DNA from: Sitta carolinensis
Taxonomy: Eukaryota > Chordata > Aves > Passeriformes > Sittidae
DNA: 64,000 nt
Reading direction: 5' to 3'
Assembly (NCBI GenBank): GCA_032173965.1
Contig: CM063284.1
Span: 116,720,410-116,784,409 of the forward strand
Shown in pieces: positions 1 to 13,300 of this stretch. The stretch's first letter is position 1. The number at the start of each line of letters is the position of its first letter. The position numbers and the translations under genes were made by a program. The notes below the pieces were generated by a model, which saw only the letters and a list, made by a program, of their open reading frames with translations, was not told where the DNA came from and did not search any database.

Positions 1-3000
1 CTAATGTCTATCATACAATTACTTCAGCTGTATCATGGACCAGCCAAACAGGTTGACAGAAAGTGTCTCAAAACATATGGAGATTCTTGTAGCTCTCCTG
101 GTACAGAAGAATCTGACAATATTTATTCTATCTTCAAGTTGCTTATTTGTTTTTGTTTGTTTGTTTGAACCATTTTGGCAATTGCTGCTTCTGCTCTATT
201 TCTACAAACTGCCTTGTGATTTCTACACACTCTGGTTGCTCTGTGCTGTTAGTCTGATAAATGAGAGATTCACACAAAGCATACTTTCTGGTCAGGCCAT
301 TTCTTTACAGAGTGGTATGAACAAAGATATCTCCCAGCCATTATTATAAAATAATGTCCTTTAAAGGTTAATGTGATTAATCAGCTTTCACTATCTATTT
401 GAAATGCTACAGAGGAAAGGGGCTAGTCCAGGAATATCATGTTCATATTGTCCTTGTCTTTGTAAGTTATTTCATTCCATTTTCCTGCCTTCGTGGTGAG
501 GTGAAGAAGTGTAATCAGCTGTAGAGTTACCATGTGTGCTGTTAAATCTTGATAAAAGTTATATGAAAGAACAACATTCAGATTCATGTCTTAACTATCA
601 TCAGTTCTGATGATTTCCAGGTAGGATTTTGTCTTGCCATGGTCTAAAGTTTTTAATGAAAAAGTCTTATCCTTAGGAGTTAATAGATTGGAGCTTTGAA
701 CTCACATCTTAGAAATTATTAGAGAACAATACACATATGCCTGCAATTTTTCATGTTATTTGTTTTCTGGGAAAAGCTTTCATCACCATATGAAAAGCAG
801 AATTCAGAAGTGTTTCTGATTTTCATTAGCATGTGAATAAATGTACAGAAAATGATACAGACATGTAACTTTGCATAATCAAACATGATGGTGAAATCAT
901 GAACTGAGGGCAGTAATAGAAGTCCTATTAACTACAAAGAGGCCAGCAGTTTATCTCCTGTCTTTCTGAACTGCAAGTTTGCCTTTTTTTAACCACAAAA
1001 CTCTTCTGTTAGCAATTGGTCTGAAAAGAAAGATGAAAGCACAGGTATCTGGAATTAACAGAAAGCATCATCTTTAGAGGACAGAAGAACTGTGGCTCTG
1101 CTGATTGCATTAAGGGATTTAGGTATTACATAGAACTAGCTTTGGGTTTCTGATCCCTCAACAAACTGAATCTTTGTGATTAACCTTGTACATCAGGTTC
1201 TGCTCTTGGAAAGCTGAGAGTGCTGGTGTCTAATGCTCCTACAATGAAATTTAGACAGAATAATGATTCCTGTCAGATTTTGGCTATTATTTTCTGCAAG
1301 ACCTTTAATACGCATTCATGTGTATGTGCATGTGAATGTGTGTGTGTGTGTGTGTGTGTGTGTGTTGTGTGTGTGTGTGTGTGTGTGCAAAAAGCAAAGC
1401 AACCCTGTATACTTCTGAAAATGTAATTCTAACCTTCAAAGAAGAAAAGCTGAGGCAAATAGCATAGGATGCACTTTCCTAAGACTCCTCAGTGACATTA
1501 AAAATCATGTGTAAATTTTACCTCAGTTCATCCACTGAACCTCATCTCTTCTGTGGATTCAGATGTCAAGAAGTGTTTTTTTGTGGCCATTTGTGGCACT
1601 CCAGGTGCAACAGGGATTTGGGACAGGATTTGGTCTGTAAGTAAATGGATGTCCTCCTTTTTTGCTGTCTAAAGGCATCAACAAGAGGAAAAGCTGTTAA
1701 GGAGAAGGAAATTGTGTGACGTCTTATTAAGCAGCATGGGAGCAGGTTATTGACCAGAAGAAACACACATTTTAGAAAAGAAGTTCAAACAGGCATTGTG
1801 CACATCTTACATAATTATATCTTGGGCAACCTTTCTGCAGATATGTCTTCAATGACAGCAAGATGTTCACAAGCTCACATTTCAGCTGAATGCTAATGAA
1901 ATTTGCCTTGATGTTGACATGCACGAGTAAGAGTTCACCCTTCCTCCTGCCCTTCCTAACTTTAATCTCATTTGCCACTGGCTGTGCCTTCTCTTTCTTT
2001 ATGATTAAATAGTAATTTAGGAGGAATTGTTTATAAAGAATTAATAATTTTTAAAGAGGCTGTTAAAATCAGAATAGCTATAGTCCATAAATCGATTTTT
2101 CAGCCCAGACATCCTTACCATTTATGTGCCTGAGAGTATGGTTGCTGTTGGTGTCACATGTCAGAGATGCAGAAGAAACCTTGAAACTTTCTGTGCTTAC
2201 AAATAAGATTTTTAACAGGAAATGTCATGATTTGTGTAATACGACTTCCTGGACAAATCAGATCCAAGATGTTTCTAAGGTATTCCCTGTATCAAAGATA
2301 TAATTTCCATGTAAGCTTCTAGAAACACTTGTAATTTCAGCCACCAGAATGCAACTGATAGACCTGACATCTCTAGCTAACTAGGTTTTAATTTCCAGCC
2401 TCAATGTTTCTAGCTTAAGCTTCCAGCTGCTAGATCGTGTTAGTTTAAATGTACCACAAAAATATGACAGCTCCCAATGTTTGTACTTTTGTGTCCTGAC
2501 CACATCACATTTAACCTATTTTTGAATTCACTGAAGAGGCGGCACTGCAGGGTAAGTCACTGTAAGGCAACAAGAAGAGAGTGCATTAGTGATTCTGCAG
2601 CAGAGGTTCTTGTGTTCACCTTTAACCATGGGGGAAGTAAAAAAGCTAACACCTTTTTCCTCAAGGAAAAAACAACTTTGTGTTGTCCACAAGGTAAAGA
2701 ACATACCTCTGAGCAGCCAGCACAGCAAAGATAATGCTCTGCAAAGCAATCTACTAGTTTAATGTATCACAACAGATTTAAGATGCCAAAGCTTAAACAG
2801 CTTTAACTTCTTTACACATGGAATTGGGAAGATTTTTGAGGTTTAAAATACTCTTCATCATCCTTTTCTGGACAGTTCCTATAATTTTAATGTTGTTGCT
2901 AAGGTAAAGGTGGATGAACTCAATAAAAATTTTCACTAATAAATCATCTAGTGATAACCCTATCTCATCTGTTCAGCAGTTTCCTCCTTTTTGTCACTCT

Positions 3001-5803
3001 CTTCTTAACTATCCCATTTTGAGCTCATGTTCAGCTCAAATTTGCTTTCAAGTCAGTTTCCTAAAATACCAATGCCACTGGTAAATGTGTCATACATTCT
3101 CATCCATAATGTGGGCACAGTCTAGCATGTGATTCACACTCTTGTGCAGAGCTAAACATGTCCTGCTCCCCAATTATCATTTCGAGGGGTTTGTGATATC
3201 TGCAAAGTTCACTGGCAAGAATTTTATTTTTCTTTCCACATAGTTAAAAAATATAATGATGATGGTTTTGATCAAAACCTCTTTGATTACAGGGAAAAAA
3301 ACACAGGGGATATAATTCTTATTGCCAAATCACTAGCTCAGATCTATCATGGTTCCAGAGCTACACTAATTTAGCATGTTCTGCATAGGTTTGATTTCTC
3401 TCCATTGTTCAGGCAGATTTCTTAGAGATGATGTCATCACTTTCTCTCTAGGTCCTGCATAGTATATTTGGGAGCTGTTAGTTAAAGTTAACCACATATT
3501 CAATACTGAATAAATGAAAATGAGCATATGAAAAGAGATCAGTAAGTTTCATAGTGAGGGAGAAAAAAAGTGTTGAGCTATATTACTGTACACTAGTACA
3601 GGGGAGGGACATTCTTCACTTTGATCAGAACTCAAGGTGTGAACCCACCTGAAACCCACAAAGACTTTACTTACACCACTGCTTACAGAGCATCTTATTT
3701 TGAATGCAAATTTGTGCAGCAATAAAGACAGATAAGGATGTCAAACTGATCATGTAATGAATTTCTTTTAATAAATAATTTGCATGATAAAAAAATTCCA
3801 ATTTGTAAAACAAACAAATGCATACACACAGTTTTGATGAGACCTGAACAAGGATTTCATGTAAAAAACAATGTTCCATGTGCTGGAATAAAAATACTCT
3901 TTTTCACACTTTTTAATTTCATCACACCAAATCGAACCCTTTACTACTTTGATTCACTTGTAGTGAAACTGAAGCTTTTAAAGAAGTTAGGTAAGAGAGT
4001 CTTCTCAGCTGTTGGATTGAGGAAAGCCTTCAGTAACTTCCACAGATGTTCCTACCTCTGCTACCGTCTTCTAATACATGCTGCTTATATGCGAAGTAGA
4101 TGGAGCTTTGGGTGAACAAGCAGTACAGAAGAAGGTGTTCATTAATCTTCCAAGCAAAAGTGTTCTTTCAAGGTTGTTCAGCCAGAGTAAAATTTATTTT
4201 TGTGTAGAGAGGCACAAGAAGGACTCCAATCACAATCCTTTGCAAACAGGGCTTGGGTTAGGGGGAAGAATGTTTTTCAGTTTTTTTTCAGTAAGATGGT
4301 AATTAATTTCTGTCGTCAGCTTTAGAAGCTGTCACAGAGCTCCAAAATTTCTGTGAGTCAGACAGAGAAAACCTGCTACTTTGTTTTCAACATACAATCC
4401 CAAGTCAACAGCTAGCCATAAACTGTCTTTTATTACCCAGGGAATCGCAAATGCCAGATACTTACCATTCTGTAGGACAGTGGACTGAGGCTAAAGGAAA
4501 AGGAAATACTCTGACATAGAGGTAAACCAAAAGCCATAAATCTTTTAAAGGATCATTATAAAACCCAAGTATGCCCTTCCTGAGAACCCTCAAAGTGGTG
4601 TAATTACAAGGATATAACATCATCAGATCCTGTTGGTATAAAAGAATACATCTCAAGTGCTGATTGTTCCAATATATTTCAAAGCATAGTCTCAGATGCT
4701 TAACAGAATATGAGGGAATAAACATCTGTTGAGACTGATTTATAGTCACAGGCAAACTGTGGCAATAACTCAGCCTCATGTCTGTTTATCATGAGAGATT
4801 ACAGCTGAAGTGCAGCCAGCCCTAACACCATAATGATTTTTACACAACAAGTCTTTGGGTTTGGTTAGAAGCTAGTGATTCTATGTTGGGAGATGTTTAC
4901 AGTAATGCAGACTGACATTGTGGTTCAAACATGGCATTGACCAATAGCTTAGAAGCACACTGCATAAAAAAAAATTACATTACAAATCATATTACATTAC
5001 TGAGCTGGTCTGAAATGGTAGCCAAATTCAGGACAGTAGGGGAAGGCAGCATAGCATAAGGAGAATACTCATTTCAAAGAGTAACAGATGTGCAAATTAA
5101 ATGTTGGACAAAGAAGTCAATAAGAAGCTCTGTCTTGAAATGTTTTAATTTGCTTGCAGGCAGCAACTTAATTCAGTTAGTACCATTTATTATGGAAGCC
5201 ATATTTGGGAAAGCAATTGTAGCCCATATGAATGGCAGAAGGATGACATATACAAATGAAAATCCTGTGTTGGCCTGCATAGGGAATCCAAGAAGACAGA
5301 GAAAATGTCTGAAAAGAGAAAGAAAAACAACTGCTGGGAAAGTTATGAAGCATATGTTGAAGAGTGAGAGAAGCCTGACTGAAAGGAAAAAAAAAAAAAA
5401 ATCCATGGAGAGGGACTGGCAATCAAACACATTTTGAGAGGGAAGAGGTGACTGGATGGTGTTGGGCCAGAGCTGACTGAAGAGCTGTGAAGGACAGTGC
5501 CTGGGGGTGAGAAAACAGTTGCAGGAGCTCACCTGCAGGATAACACAGGAAAATGTAGGGCAGACTGGAAAGTGGCTCTATGCCACCTTCCTCCTGTGCC
5601 GAAAAGAAACCAAATTCAATTCCCATGCTTTATAAAGCGGAATGGAGGATAGCTGATAAAGAAAAATATACAAACAAATATATGTAGTAAACACACAGGC
5701 ACACATACACATCCCCTGCTTTTCTTCCCAGACTCTCAAAACACTCAATTTTTGCATTAGGGTTTATGTCCGGGTGTCAGAAAAGAGAAACTGCATACAG
5801 TTG
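1..5803. other. Intron sequence, upstream of LTR copy 1
   Basis: This is AT-rich sequence with stop codons in all frames and no recognisable exon, RNA gene or transposon. It holds a short TTTG repeat near 150-166, the TG microsatellite at 1337-1387 and a short A run near 5388-5401. By position it should belong to the CLVS1 intron that ends at 22516, assuming the gene's earlier exons lie to the left of the window. Confidence 0.6.
1337..1387. repeat. (TG)n microsatellite
   Basis: About 51 bp of TG dinucleotides, interrupted once by a TT near 1365. A short imperfect TG-rich lead-in (TGTATGTGCATGTGAATG) precedes it. Confidence 0.97.
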
Positions 5804-7332
5804 TGTGGTGGATCTATTTTCTGCTGTGAGACAGGATTAGGAGAAAAAGCAAAGCAGGCCTCAACTTGAAAGGATATAAAGAAAACTTTATTAGCAGAAC
5901 AAAATAACAAGTAACAAGAAATCAGAATAAAACTTCCGAGAACACCTTCCTTCTTCCCTCTCCACGCCCTCCTTCTTTCTGACAATGTACAGAAAAACAA
6001 CACCTAGAAATCTTAGTCAGTCTTCCACCTCTAAAATAGTCTTTCTTCAGTTTACTTAAGGAGAAAAGTATCTTTTGCTAATGCTATGGAAAACTCCCCA
6101 CAAGAGAAAAGAAGCTTTTTTGGCTTCAATTTTCACAAAAAACAGCGACCTGAGAACTTGCATTTGTGAAGTTCTTCTCATTTTTCACAGTTCTTACGAC
6201 CGTGCTTCTGGTCCGTGTCAACTCATTGGGGTGCTATTTTAAGAATGAGCCATTATAGCATAAAATAGAAGTTCTTTTCATCCATCTCTGAGAACAGAGG
6301 TCTTCCCTTTTTATTCTCGGGGCAAGGTTTCTCATCTATATTTACTGTTCAAGCTTCTCATTAGACTACAGGTACTTCAACTTTTGTTTACTGAAACACT
6401 GGTGCCTCGGCTCATAACTGCAGTTAGGACACGACATCCCCCCAAAGCATTCCATGAATTTATAGGGGAAAACCCAAAATTTGATATATTAAATATACCT
6501 ATTGCAGCCTCACAAAAGAATTTTAGCCCAAGCTTAGCGGTAGACTGTTCAACCTCTTTAATCTAGAATTTGACTCTCTTTACTGACCTCAGAGTCCATG
6601 TTGCTGTCTCTACAAAGTCTCACTTTTTCCTTCTTTCTGGTTCGGGAGAGAACTGGTGTTCATTGGTTCGTTTGTCCTCAAGCTGTTATCAATTGAAACA
6701 GTTTTTATAAAGTCCTACAATGCTGAAAGGTTAATTTAGTCCAAGCTCTCCTTCGGGAACACGGCTCACTCTTCTCTCTGCTGGCCGTGCTCTGCTCCGG
6801 CACCGTGCGGCTGCTGCCGGTCTGCAGCGGGGTCACGGCTGCTCCTGGCCTCGGGGCCGCCCCCAGCGCGGACCACAGGAGCCGCCAGCGCTGGTCCTGG
6901 TGCTGGTACAGCCTCTGGCTGACATGGCTCGGTGACTGCTGGAAAAAAGACCGGCAGGTTCTGCCGGCGAAGGGGCCCAGCCTGCCGGGACCGGGCCCCG
7001 CGGGCTCCCCGGTGAGGGCTCGGCAGCGCTCAGGGCCCCTCCGGGCACGGGGAATCCCGGCCATGAGGGCCGAGCCGGGCCGAGCGGGGCCGAGCGGGGC
7101 CGAGCGGGCCGAGCCGGGCCGAGCCGGGCCGAGCGGGGCCGGCCATGAGGGCCGAGCGGAGCCGAGCGGCCCGGCTCAGCTCTCAGCGCCTCCCCGAAGG
7201 GCAGACGCCAAGAGAGGCACTCCCTTCCCAACCTGTGCTTAAATGTGTATTTGCAAAGGAGGATCCACCCTTTTCGTTGGTTTATTCTTGTGTCAATATC
7301 AGAAATTGGCCACTCGGGGCCAAAACAGGACA
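5804..7332 (-). mobile_element. Solo LTR, ERVL-like, copy 1 (divergent, GC-rich U3)
   Basis: This stretch shares ordered blocks with 39407-40770. The best is GACAATGTACAGAAAAACAA at 5981 against GACAATGTAAAGAAAACAAC at 39624, each followed by a matching AATCT(T/C)AGTCAG block and each preceded by AAAGCAGG and TTTATTA. Read on the minus strand it begins TGTCCTGTTTTGGCC and ends in CA. The start resembles TGTCCTGGTTT, which I recall from avian ERVL LTRs. A minus-strand AATAAA lies at 5887-5892. The flanking pentamers AGTTG (5799-5803) and AGTGG (7333-7337) match at four of five bases, consistent with an aged 5-bp target-site duplication. No gag, pol or env coding sequence is present, so it would be a solo LTR. 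The U3 half is strikingly CpG-rich. Ends are my best estimate; family is inferred. Confidence 0.68.
7071..7172. repeat. GC-rich 10-bp tandem array inside LTR copy 1
   Basis: The unit is CGAGCSGGGC (S = C or G). Seven units run from 7071 to 7139, one of them shortened to 9 bp. They are followed by CGGCCATGAGGGC and then two more degenerate units. The CCATGAGGGC lead-in also occurs just before the array at 7061-7070, so a larger unit may have been duplicated. CpG density is far above the surrounding intron. LTR copy 2 has no matching array, so it probably expanded after the two copies diverged. Confidence 0.9.
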
Positions 7333-10300
7333 AGTGGTGATAGCACTTGTCCTTAAAGAACAAGCCATAGTCCTACGCAAGCTGTACACATCATCCTCAT
7401 AGGTGTGATCTGCAAAAGAACACCAGAATAGAGCTACATCCACAGAATAGTAGGAAACCAAGCAATGTGACATCCCACATGGTTCTTTGCCCTTTTGAAC
7501 TTTGGAAACTGCTAGAAACCACGAATGGATGTTCTTAGAAATAGCAGCTTTTCTAGGTGAGGCTTTGCAGGAAAAGACTTTTTTGTCACAGCACTCTTCA
7601 AGTTTTCTAAATATCTAATATTCTGATCTGTTTCTGACTTGCCAACCTAACTAAAAGCAGCTAAGGCAAATTCAGACATTGCAGAAGGAACAGACTGAAA
7701 AGAGTCAGGGAAGGAAAGAATTAATCTCTGGCCAGCCATTTAATAAGCTACATGCAGTAGAAGCATCAGAAAAGAATGGAAACACTGAACTGGAATCCTT
7801 AAATACATTTGAAATGCAAAAATTTTAATACTTCCTTGATATATTATTTCCCCAGGCCATGATTTATTTCAGACTCTTTCCTCTGAACTTTGAACCCTGT
7901 ATCAATTGCGTTTTACATTGAAATATCTGCTTTTTTCACTCTGGCAAGCGCTGAGCATCCTCCAATTCCAGCACCCTCAGAACAGCTCAAGGAATGCTTA
8001 GGAACGGGTGCTGTTAGCAGACCAGGTGATCCCACAGGAGTTACAGCAGACAGCATGAATTTGGTCAGGATGTGAATGTTGTGGGTGGCTGCTCAATTCC
8101 ATGAAATAGCTGAGCAGCACACTGGGATAATTCTACCCTGCCACCACAGTCACCCTGCTTCAGGGAATTTCTTTGCCATGGTGAGCCTGGAGGATGAGGG
8201 AGACACGGTTGGTCCTGTGGTTGCGCCAGTGAGAGTGTCATGACCATGGGAAGCTCTCAATGATTTGGGAAATTAAGTGGTACAAGCACCCAGCTGCCAC
8301 ACACCCCTAAAAATTTAACCAAGCAGATAGAATAGGAGGACAGGGGAAAGGATGGAGGAGTAAAATCATTCCAATAAAAACAGATAAAAAATTATATTGT
8401 TAAAGATCTTCTGTATTTTGCCTCCTTTGTCATTGTTAAAACAATAAAAGAGTTGGAGCATCATAATGAATCTGTCATGACTGGAGATTTGATTCCTAAA
8501 AATGAGAAAATGGAATAATATCTTAAGAAAGAAGAAATTTTGGTCTTAAATTCTGATTGCACTCTCACAATTTTTGGTTTTAATAAGTGGAGCAACCACA
8601 GAAGCAGCAAAAAGCAACAGACCTTGTTCACAGACCATGACAATCTCAGCTCTGGAAACTTCCTGGAGGGTCCATTTGTTGCAGGGACAGAGGGCAAAGC
8701 AAGCCAGTTAGCCTCCTGCTGACACTATTTCCTATGTAACTGCTTATGAAAACTGCCCATGCTGAGCAAACTCAAGCTAGTAAAGATTCATTTTAAAGAG
8801 AAAGGTTATATGCAAATATCTTTTTCTTTATAGAGAGAGGGTATCTCTTTTCCACTTTTCCATTGCAGAGGCGCAGTGGATGGCACGTGTCTGTGCATGC
8901 ATTAACACATGAGGTGCCAGTTTTCTTTCACATGTGCAATATAAATCACAGCACCATGCAAAGTTGTGGTGCTAGAGGTTCAATAACAACCTATTTGAAA
9001 AGGGTATATGGAGTATTTATGTAATATCCTGTAATACATCTTTAGGAACCAAAACTGAGGATTTGATTAAAAGTGTAATATAGTGACTGCCATAAGAAAA
9101 AATACTTGAGTTTCAGTGTCAAATTAGTACAGTCTCTATTTGAACCTTGCCAACCTGCTGTGTATCAAACCTCTTATTAGGGGCCTGTTCCTGGTCTGAT
9201 CCCATAGAACCACTTTCAAGTGTACTTTAAAACACTCATATTCTCACATACTGCACCAAGACCTGATGGCCTGAATTAATGAAGCAGGAAGACTTTCATT
9301 TTAACCTTTTAAAACCAATACGCTTTTTTCATAGATATAAGATATCCCCACATCTTCCTCGTTCTTTCCTACAGATAGTCCTGTGCTCCTTTCCACAAAG
9401 TTGAAATCTCAGCTCCTCTGGTTTTATAACATATCAGTAAAGGAACTGAATTCCATAAATTCAGGTATGAATGAAGTAACATAGGCAAAAAAAGGGGATA
9501 ACAATACAAAGCCACTGCTATGGTGTGTTCAGAAACATTTGTTCCCTTTGCCAGGGCTAAACATTTCACTGCTGCCTTCCTCCTGGCTGCCTTTCACAGC
9601 TGATCCAAGAGATGCCAGTCATGTATTTTAGATATGCACAGATCAATCTACAGAGTATGTATGCTGCCTACATGCTTCAGAGTACTAGGCTATGTGTTAG
9701 CACTCAGGGTTGGTTTTGTATGGGTATTTCTAAGCAAGAGAATCTACACCTGAGAGTGATAACCCTATCTAAGTAATTTTCGTCCTCTCCTGTTATCTTG
9801 GAGCCGTGATCCTCTAAGCTCTTCCAACTTTGCAAGGTTTCTCCATAAGTGTGCATTGCTTTGCATTCCCAGGGTTAATCCTACCTATCTGTTGTATAGG
9901 TACAAAAGAAGAAATGTGATTTGTATTGAAAGAGAAAGAGGCTGATGAAAAATCCTGCTTCCAAATGTACTGCAATATTCATTTGAAAACTAAGTAAAAA
10001 AGGAGAAGGAATAAACTCTGACCTAGGGAGAGATGGTGGGAAATCTTTCTATTGCTTAGGTTCTCATTTACATGTAAGCTGCTTCTAGCTGGCTCCTGCA
10101 ATTTAAATCCACTTTTATTCTGATAAAGCCTTCAATTCTGTTTGAATAAAAGGGTTTTGCAAGTCTGGGGAAAATGTCAGTTTGTGTATGCTGTGCTGCC
10201 AATAAGCTTTTCTTTTTCCAGCTTCTTATTGTTATTCTCTGCTAAAATGTATATGCAGGTACATGCACATTCACTTTCTTTCAGAGAACATTTTATGTGA

Positions 10301-13300
10301 ATCATTCAAAAGTACTTCAGGATCATTTTGAGATTTACTTCAGAAAGAGGCTTAGCAGATGTAGGCTCCATGTTAAAAGCCAAGGAGACTTGTGAGACAC
10401 CAGAGACACCTGCCATTACTGGTTTCGTTCTGGCTGTCAGGTTTGTCAGGGATTTTTCTCACCTCTTGATTTCTTAAATCAGGTGTTCACGGGTAACTAA
10501 TATTGACTGGGCACAAAAGGATTTGTGGGTAAAGAATGGAGTACAAATGAAATTATATAGAGTAAAGTGATACCACTGGGGAAGCAAAGAGCCTGGGCTG
10601 TATTACAGGAATGTTGTCAGCAGGACAGAAGTAGTTACATTTACTCACTCACCTCGACTGTCTTGTAACGTAAGTACTATTTGTTCAAGATTTATGCATT
10701 TGCCCCTAATATAAATCTTTTCTTCTGGAATTTTTCTCAAGACCATGTAACTATATTTGCTGTAGCAATGTCTGCTGATTTTTTTCTGACTTTTTCTGGC
10801 TGTCTTTTGACAAAACAGGGCCTCCCTGTCTTGTATCTTTATTTCAGTGCTTGTGTTTGGAGTAAAATATTCTGGTTGCTCCAGCTATCTGGTTCCAGAG
10901 CTGCTTCCTTCAAACACCAACATAGGCTTTGTCAGGACATCACTGTGCATTGAGTTCAAAAGCATTGATTTTTTTTCCTATTATGTTCTAAACTTAATTC
11001 TTACATATGTTACTTCATTAACAATTATTTATAATAAAATTAGTAGTACAGTCATGGCTTCAATTAATCACATTTCTTCAGTAATTCTCTGTATTGACTA
11101 TGTGAAAGTTATTAGAAGTGTGAAAAAATTATTTTGAATAAACTATTTTAACTTCATAATAAAGAGAAATACAAACAGAAATAGAAGAGTATAAATTACA
11201 TTGTCATTTTGCAGTTTCCAATTGGTTAGAAATTTAAAATGCAACCCTTTCCCCCAGAAAAACAAACCAGAAACAGCGGTTGCCAGAAAGAAGAGACTAA
11301 ATCTCCACATATATAAATATATTCTATTGTTTAGAGGTCAGAGTAATTTAGGAGGTTGCTGATAACTTCTTTAATAAGAAATTAATGAAACTTTTATTTC
11401 AGAATCCCTAACATTGCAATTCATATGAAATTCTCTTTTCAGCCCAACTACTTTAATAGTTTATGAACTACTTAGATTGTTTTTCACTGGAAATTCCTAA
11501 GAAAATTTTATGGTCTCCCCACAATAATTATATAATAACAATATTATTCCAATGCAAGGACTACACTGCAACACTCATCTGTAACCTTCTGGGAGTTGCT
11601 GGCATGTACCATAAAGCTGTACTGGCCTCAGAGGAATAAGTATATCAGGCTGGCCTTCTTTTCTCCATTGCCATACACTCAATACAAGGCTCCAGTATTC
11701 TATTTCTGCTGCCTTTGGCATCTCAATTTAAGGAGTTACTACCCACTACTGCTATTAGCATTTAGCCAAGGTCTATCCCATCCCATTCAAGAAAAATTCT
11801 CCATGCTGCTAGATCATAGAATGAGAAATCTTATTTAAAAGGCAGAATTTGTTTCAGAAATACAAGGTTTCAAATCCAGAAAATTAATTAAAAGTAAAGC
11901 ATTGATTAATTGCTTCAGGTAGATTGACAGATCTTTTTTCTTTTTTTTAATAGTGGAGAAATAATGTACTAAGCCTTTGCATTCATGTAAATCGAAGTAC
12001 TCAAAATTATGAATACCGGTTTTAGAGTTTAAAAATAAGTTTAATTTTCCCTTTTATTATTATCTAAAATCATACTTTAAAAAGTGATTCTAGCTTATTT
12101 TGTCCACTAATCCTGCACAAAATGCATTTTGAAAACAGCTGCAACCCTGGCAGTTTCTAGTTTTCAATTTTCAGCCTGAACTTTAAGATTTTCGTTCCAT
12201 AATTGTTTCATCTACTTCGAGAAGGCCAGTCTCAGCACTGTTGTATTCGTAAATGAACTGGGCCAGCTCAGTTAATTGACATTAATTTGTTCATGTTGCT
12301 GCTTTGGAAAAATTTCAGGAGAGTCATGCTAGGCTCACATCTTTTCCTTTTGTCCACAATTCTCTCAGGAAACTGTAATTTGCAACTTGAAGGCCAAACA
12401 AATGCCCCCCCAAACTCCAACCCATTCCAAAGGAATATTTTTTTCAAAGGAACTTTGCACAGCCAAGGAATACTCACATCCTCACTTCCACTGCATCAGG
12501 TGGTTGTAACCATCTCAGAATCTCAACATTTTTTATTTCCATAAACCCAACCAATTCTGCCTAAGTGGTAGTTAAAGCCACAGAAAAAGGTTTTTTACCT
12601 TTCTTTTCTAAAGCTAGGCTTTAGGTTTGCTCCATTGCTGTCATCCACACAAAAATACCCTTAGAGAAAGTCTTGTAACACCCCACAGAACAACACCAAT
12701 GATACTTGGTTTCTGTATTCAGTAATTCCCCTTCAAAAAGAGCGATTGCCACGCTTGCCAGAGATGTTACAGTGGTGGTCATTTATGCTCCTACAGAATT
12801 TCAATCATAAGGTTTCTACTGTAACATTCTATGGTTGAGACTGATGGTGTCATTCCATAGTTTTCATTTTCTACCAGCTACTTATAATATTAATTCAGTT
12901 ATCATATTTTGTTGATTTACATACTGGGGAGTCATGTGTCCATGGAATCCAGGCCTCCCAGAGCATCTTCTGTCAGCTGTTGTCCATATGGGAGGTTTGA
13001 TACTTAGTGAGCTCTGTGGCAAATGTGGAGAATGTGAGTAGAAAGAGGAACAAAAACTTTTTTTGAATTTCACTGGTCACCGGACTCTTCATTGCTGGTT
13101 AGATCATAGCCTATTTTTATCTTGCTAAAGTTTCTGTAAAGTCTGCAGTCTTCTACAGAAGTGGCTTATTTGCTCTTCCTGTGGAGAAAGAATAAATCTG
13201 CTTTTTAAGGGGGAATGTTTTTTGCTATTCATTCCTTCACTTTCTGCAATGAAGTTGCGTGAAATATGATCCACTCAGAAGTAGCTAGGGTGAAAATGCT

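Noticed and set aside
5090..5437. A 115-codon plus-strand open frame rich in Lys and Arg
   Set aside because: It has no domain or splice context, and ends in Lys codons from an A run. Chance is the simplest explanation.
6787..7363. Overlapping open frames of 151 and 176 codons on opposite strands
   Set aside because: Both cross the GC-rich tandem array, where stops are rare on either strand. Repetitive Ala, Gly, Pro and Arg composition shows that these are compositional artefacts.
11800..11830. GATCATAGAATGAGA resembling a CR1 terminus
   Set aside because: No CR1 body sequence follows on either side, so it is probably chance.
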